From the NCBI GenBank assembly GCA_942159475.1, contig OW804102.1, forward strand, positions 35,842,873 through 35,906,872: a stretch of DNA of 64,000 bases, read 5' to 3'. The notes below the pieces were generated by a model, which did not search any database, was not told the DNA's origin, and saw only the letters and a list, made by a program, of their open reading frames with translations. The position numbers were made by a program, and so were the translations under genes. Numbering within the stretch: the stretch's first letter is position 1; every line of letters starts with the position of its first letter. Shown here one piece after another: positions 60,701 to 64,000 of this stretch. The stretch is from Sthenelais limicola. Lineage: Eukaryota; Annelida; Polychaeta; Phyllodocida; Sigalionidae.

Positions 60701-62479
60701 ACTAAAAGGCGCACAGCACCGAAAACCCGCACAGCATCCGCACAGCACCCGCACAGCACCGCCGCTACTTGCGCGAATAATATTAGACGTACCTCTTCAC
60801 AGTTTTTCACATGAAATATTCAATACATAATCGGGAGATTTTAGGATATCAATAATGATAGATGGGACTCAACAGCCAGTAAATATTGGATTGAATATTT
60901 GAATAGTTTCACTGTAAATAACTGTCGAAGTTGCAAACACTTCCCGTGATGTTTAAAAAGAAGTAAGGACAAGTAATTTGAGTTTTTCTTGAATCATAGC
61001 AGAGAAATAACATGGGGGCAAAAGGGGGTGGGTACTGAAGCTCATGTCGTCTTCGTCACATCAATTTAAGGATTTTTAGAGCCTTACAAGGCATGAATTT
61101 AATAATAAACTTTAAATTTGACATTTATTATTAACTTTACTTAATAGCAATCTATATAGACTGAAATTAATAATTTCCGAGTCGTTTTTACATGATTCTC
61201 AATGGCAAAAAGGCTTAAAAATCTTTGTCACGCTTTTGTCATTTTCGTCACGTCGTCTACGTCACGTCTGCCGTCACAAAATGTCAGAAATGGTATCCCT
61301 CACATATATATATATTAGAATCTTTATCCTTAAAAGTGTTGCCTCTAAATACTTAAACAGGACAGGAACAATCAATTGAAGTGTTCAAGTCAACTTAAAA
61401 AAGTAAACGAGGGTAATAAATGTTATATATATTCTAAACATAATGAGTTATATAATGTGTATACATGGCTGTGACTTTTCTTCTAGTTAGAATATTTTCA
61501 CCAAATAAAAGGTGTTATGATCCTTATGTCGAGACCTATCAAGTACAAAATAGTTCAATACATTATGTGCATATTTGTATTATCTATTTCTAATAATGTT
61601 TAATTCCTCATTTATGTAGAAATATGTACCATTATTCGTCATGCTATTTTTAGCATTTTTTCATATTTTGGATCTATTTTCGACCCCCCCCTGTAAAAAA
61701 TTCCTAATAATCAGAATGGTTCCAAACCTGACAGTCTAATGTGCATATATATAAGTTGATAGAAAATAACAAATCAACTGATAAAAGTAAAGATTATATT
61801 TTGGTACTCAGGGAGTGTCTAGGGGCCCAAATGTTGTCAAATTGGTGGAAATGGCCATATATGAAACAGGTCCACTTTTCTTCTTTAGATAAGCAGGTAT
61901 TGAATATTCATTGGGGATTTATTGATTTATATTGCTATATTATGTAATGCATGATAGTTTGGTTAATCAACATATCCTATATTGAAATATCTTCACTAAC
62001 TTTAGAGAATAGTTACCTCTATATTATATCATTTGATCTTATCATTATTATAAGTAACATTACCTCACAGCAACTTAGCTTCTTAGGCCATATTATTCCT
62101 TCTTGTTGTCAAATTGCTCTCTCTCAACCTTGTATCGTAGATCATTATCATTTGAAGCATGAATTCAAAATAAACCACCAGCAGTTTCCACAAATACATA
62201 TGACTGGGACAGTGATTTAATGACAGTAGATTAATCTAAATATGACGAACTTCGACAGCCATTTACAGTACAACTATTCCAGTTATAAAATCCATATTTG
62301 CAGCCTTTTGAGATCTGCATTCAATAATGTGTATCCTCAAATATCATGGTGATCAGAAGAATATTTCATGTACAAAATGGCAGAGTGGTGCGTCTAATAT
62401 TAGTCGCACAAGTAGCGACGGTGCTGTGCGGGTGCTGTGCGGATGCTGTGTGGGTTTTCGGTGCTGTGCGTCTTTTAGT
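60701..62479. mobile_element. 1.78-kb non-autonomous element with about 95-bp terminal inverted repeats containing an 11-bp tandem repeat
   Basis: Left arm 60701-60795 and right arm 62385-62479 are inverted copies, about 90% identical by eye. Both contain cgcacagcaccgaaaaccc, then three units of the type cgcacagcayc, then gctacttg and taatattagacg. The 1.6-kb interior is AT-rich and has no recognisable transposase. Outer bases are actaaaag and cttttagt; the target duplication is unclear. Confidence 0.8.
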
Positions 62480-63247
62480 TAGACCCCTCTCAGCTATACC
62501 ATTGCAATCGCCTCAGAGACATACCAATATATTAGTTAATCGTCTGCGTATCATTAAATTTAAACACAATATTTCAACCTTTACATTAATTAATCCATTT
62601 ATATCTCTCATTACTTGCTTAAATATAAAATTATTAAGTTCCCCTTTCATCTTCATGTATTTGATTGCAGTCACTATTTGGGGGGAAATAATTCGACACC
62701 ACTTTATGTTGTTGGATAGGAGTGCTGTAAAATTTAATCAACCGGCTAATCTTTTTAAACAACGCTCGACCCTTAGTACCAAATACGACAACCCTTGCAT
62801 GCATAGATCTGCTGCTAGGAGGAGTGGGCCGTTTCTACTCCCTCTGTACACCTCCTGGTCCCACGTATATTTGCATAAATTGGCCAAAAATATAAATTTA
62901 TTTTGTTAGATCTTGGCAAGGGCAACCCCAAAAGAAACAGAGGTCTAGGGAAAACACTCATTCTTCCCTGGAATTGTACATACGTTTTGGGGTTGAATGA
63001 AGATAGGACAAATATAGATATAGATCTAAATATACGGGGGAAATTTGGAAATCATAATCATAATAAAAATAGTAATAAGTACACATTTTGAATATATTCA
63101 AAAGAATTGTATAATAGAAAATAATTTTGTATATTAGAAAATAATTTCTCTCAGTCTGCTAAATGAATATTTTGGTCACAAGTTGAGGCACTGGTCTCTA
63201 GAACAGACCTATGTTCTGATGGACGACGGGTGCATAATGCGATATAT
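62480..63247. other. Spacer with unrecognised open frames
   Basis: A 187-codon frame starting at 62346 inside the right arm of the neighbouring element runs to 62909. It shows no domain and seems fortuitous. The stretch 62760-63060 has a more balanced base composition and could be the remnant of an old retroelement, but no motif supports this. Confidence 0.35.
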
Positions 63248-63473
63248 GGGTCAGATTTTCAGAAAATGTACAATTGGCCTTCACCAATCCTCTCAAATTT
63301 CAGACGAAAATAAAGTTCAAAATACAGTTCAACCTAATCAAAAAGATTGCTAGAATCAATGCGATGCCGAATATATTCGAATTTACCTAGTATTGACCAA
63401 ATTTCAACTTAATGTAGCAGAATTTTTTAAATGTGTACAGCTGCCAATTGTATATTTTCTGAAAATCTGACCC
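63248..63473 (-). mobile_element. Family A miniature element, copy 4
   Basis: 226 bp between gggtcagattttcagaaaat and attttctgaaaatctgaccc, with ATAT on both sides (63244-63247, 63474-63477). This is the clearest example of the 4-bp target duplication in the inverted orientation. Confidence 0.85.
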
Positions 63474-63794
63474 ATATAGTGCATGTGTAGGTAGCATGTG
63501 GCGAGCAGGAGTGGAAAGGTAAAAACCTGGGGTAAAACAGGGGCAGTAGGTACTTATATTTGTCCCCCTTATAACCACTGTTGGTGTACATAACTTGTAG
63601 TAAAGATGTGGGTTCAAAGCATCATCACTGCACATGTTTGTAAAAATACATGTGTGTAATAGTTTTATTTCCCCTTTTATTATATATATATGTATTTGTG
63701 GAAATGGGATCACATGTCTTCCAGATCCTTCCTGTTTAAATAAGATATTTTTTAAAAAAAATAATCTTCATGATAGATTTTGTATAATATATGG

Positions 63795-64000
63795 ATCAAG
63801 TCGCCCGAAGCCTTCACCAATCCTCTCAAATTTAAGACAACAATGAGGTTCAAATTCAATATACAGTTCAACATCAAATGATTCTTTAGATCGACACGGT
63901 ACCAAAATATGCTCAGTAATAATGTATCAATATCAAACTAATTTAGCAAAATAATTATGTAGAGCTGTCAATTGTACATTTTCTGACTATACTATTGACC
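63795..64000 (-). mobile_element. Family A element, diverged, cut by the window end
   Basis: Begins near ggatcaagtcgcccgaagcc, contains caccaatcctctcaaattta and agctgtcaattgtacatttt, and reaches the last base of the window before its right terminus is complete. Confidence 0.6.

Noticed and set aside
60701..60770. CRISPR-like short repeat array
   Set aside because: The units are 11 bp and contiguous without spacers, they lie in a transposon terminal repeat, and the DNA is clearly animal.
62346..62909. 187-codon plus-strand frame
   Set aside because: It starts inside the terminal repeat of the element ending at 62479 and shows no domain, conserved motif or coding-like composition.

Overview
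The window is nuclear DNA of an intron-rich, AT-rich invertebrate animal. Genes are small-exon, phased and spliced with consensus GT/AG sites, and are separated by AT-rich spacers full of short inverted-repeat elements. The TBCEL, LAMTOR3 and RABAC1 orthologues make it a metazoan. Mind-bomb-like proteins with extra ZZ fingers, a DIRS/Ngaro-type retroelement and the abundance of short fold-back elements suggest a marine deuterostome invertebrate (echinoderm, hemichordate or cephalochordate). That last step is inference, not proof.

Layout. 1-480 is an AAAT microsatellite and AT-rich dyad. 480-3700 is repeat-rich spacer. 3723-11979 (+) is a mind-bomb-related gene made of tandemly duplicated ZZ-finger exons and ending in a C3HC4 RING; its 5' end looks decayed. 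15398-26360 (+) is a second, complete mind-bomb-related gene of 12 coding exons: MIB_HERC2, ZZ, a second MIB_HERC2 split by an inserted ZZ cassette, and three SH3-like repeats. It has no ankyrin repeats and no RING. Its introns carry at least two well-bounded non-autonomous DNA elements. 29205-33601 is a nearly intact DIRS-like (PAT/Ngaro-type) retrotransposon with gag, RT, tyrosine recombinase and split direct repeats that look identical. 35979-40607 (-) is TBCEL (tubulin cofactor E-like), complete in 7 coding exons, 422 aa. 44389-47157 (+) is LAMTOR3, 6 coding exons, 124 aa. 50604-55573 (+) is RABAC1/PRA1, 5 coding exons, 197 aa. 55600-64000 is gene-poor and holds several palindromic elements.

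How the genes relate. The two mind-bomb-like genes lie head-to-tail and share exon cassettes (the ZZ exon, the linker exon and a tail exon), so they arose by local duplication. Between them they divide the usual mind-bomb parts: the downstream gene keeps the substrate-binding modules, and the upstream gene keeps the RING. The other three are conserved housekeeping genes (microtubules, lysosomal mTORC1/MAPK scaffold, Golgi Rab handling) with no evident functional link to each other.

Most noteworthy: the ZZ-ZZ-ZZ-ZZ-RING gene growing by 951-bp exon-cassette duplication, the phase-symmetrical ZZ cassette inserted inside a MIB_HERC2 domain, the apparently identical 581-bp tandem duplication, and the in-frame UAG between gag and RT of the retroelement. 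Exon coordinates below were worked out by hand from splice sites and reading frame; no search or alignment was run.
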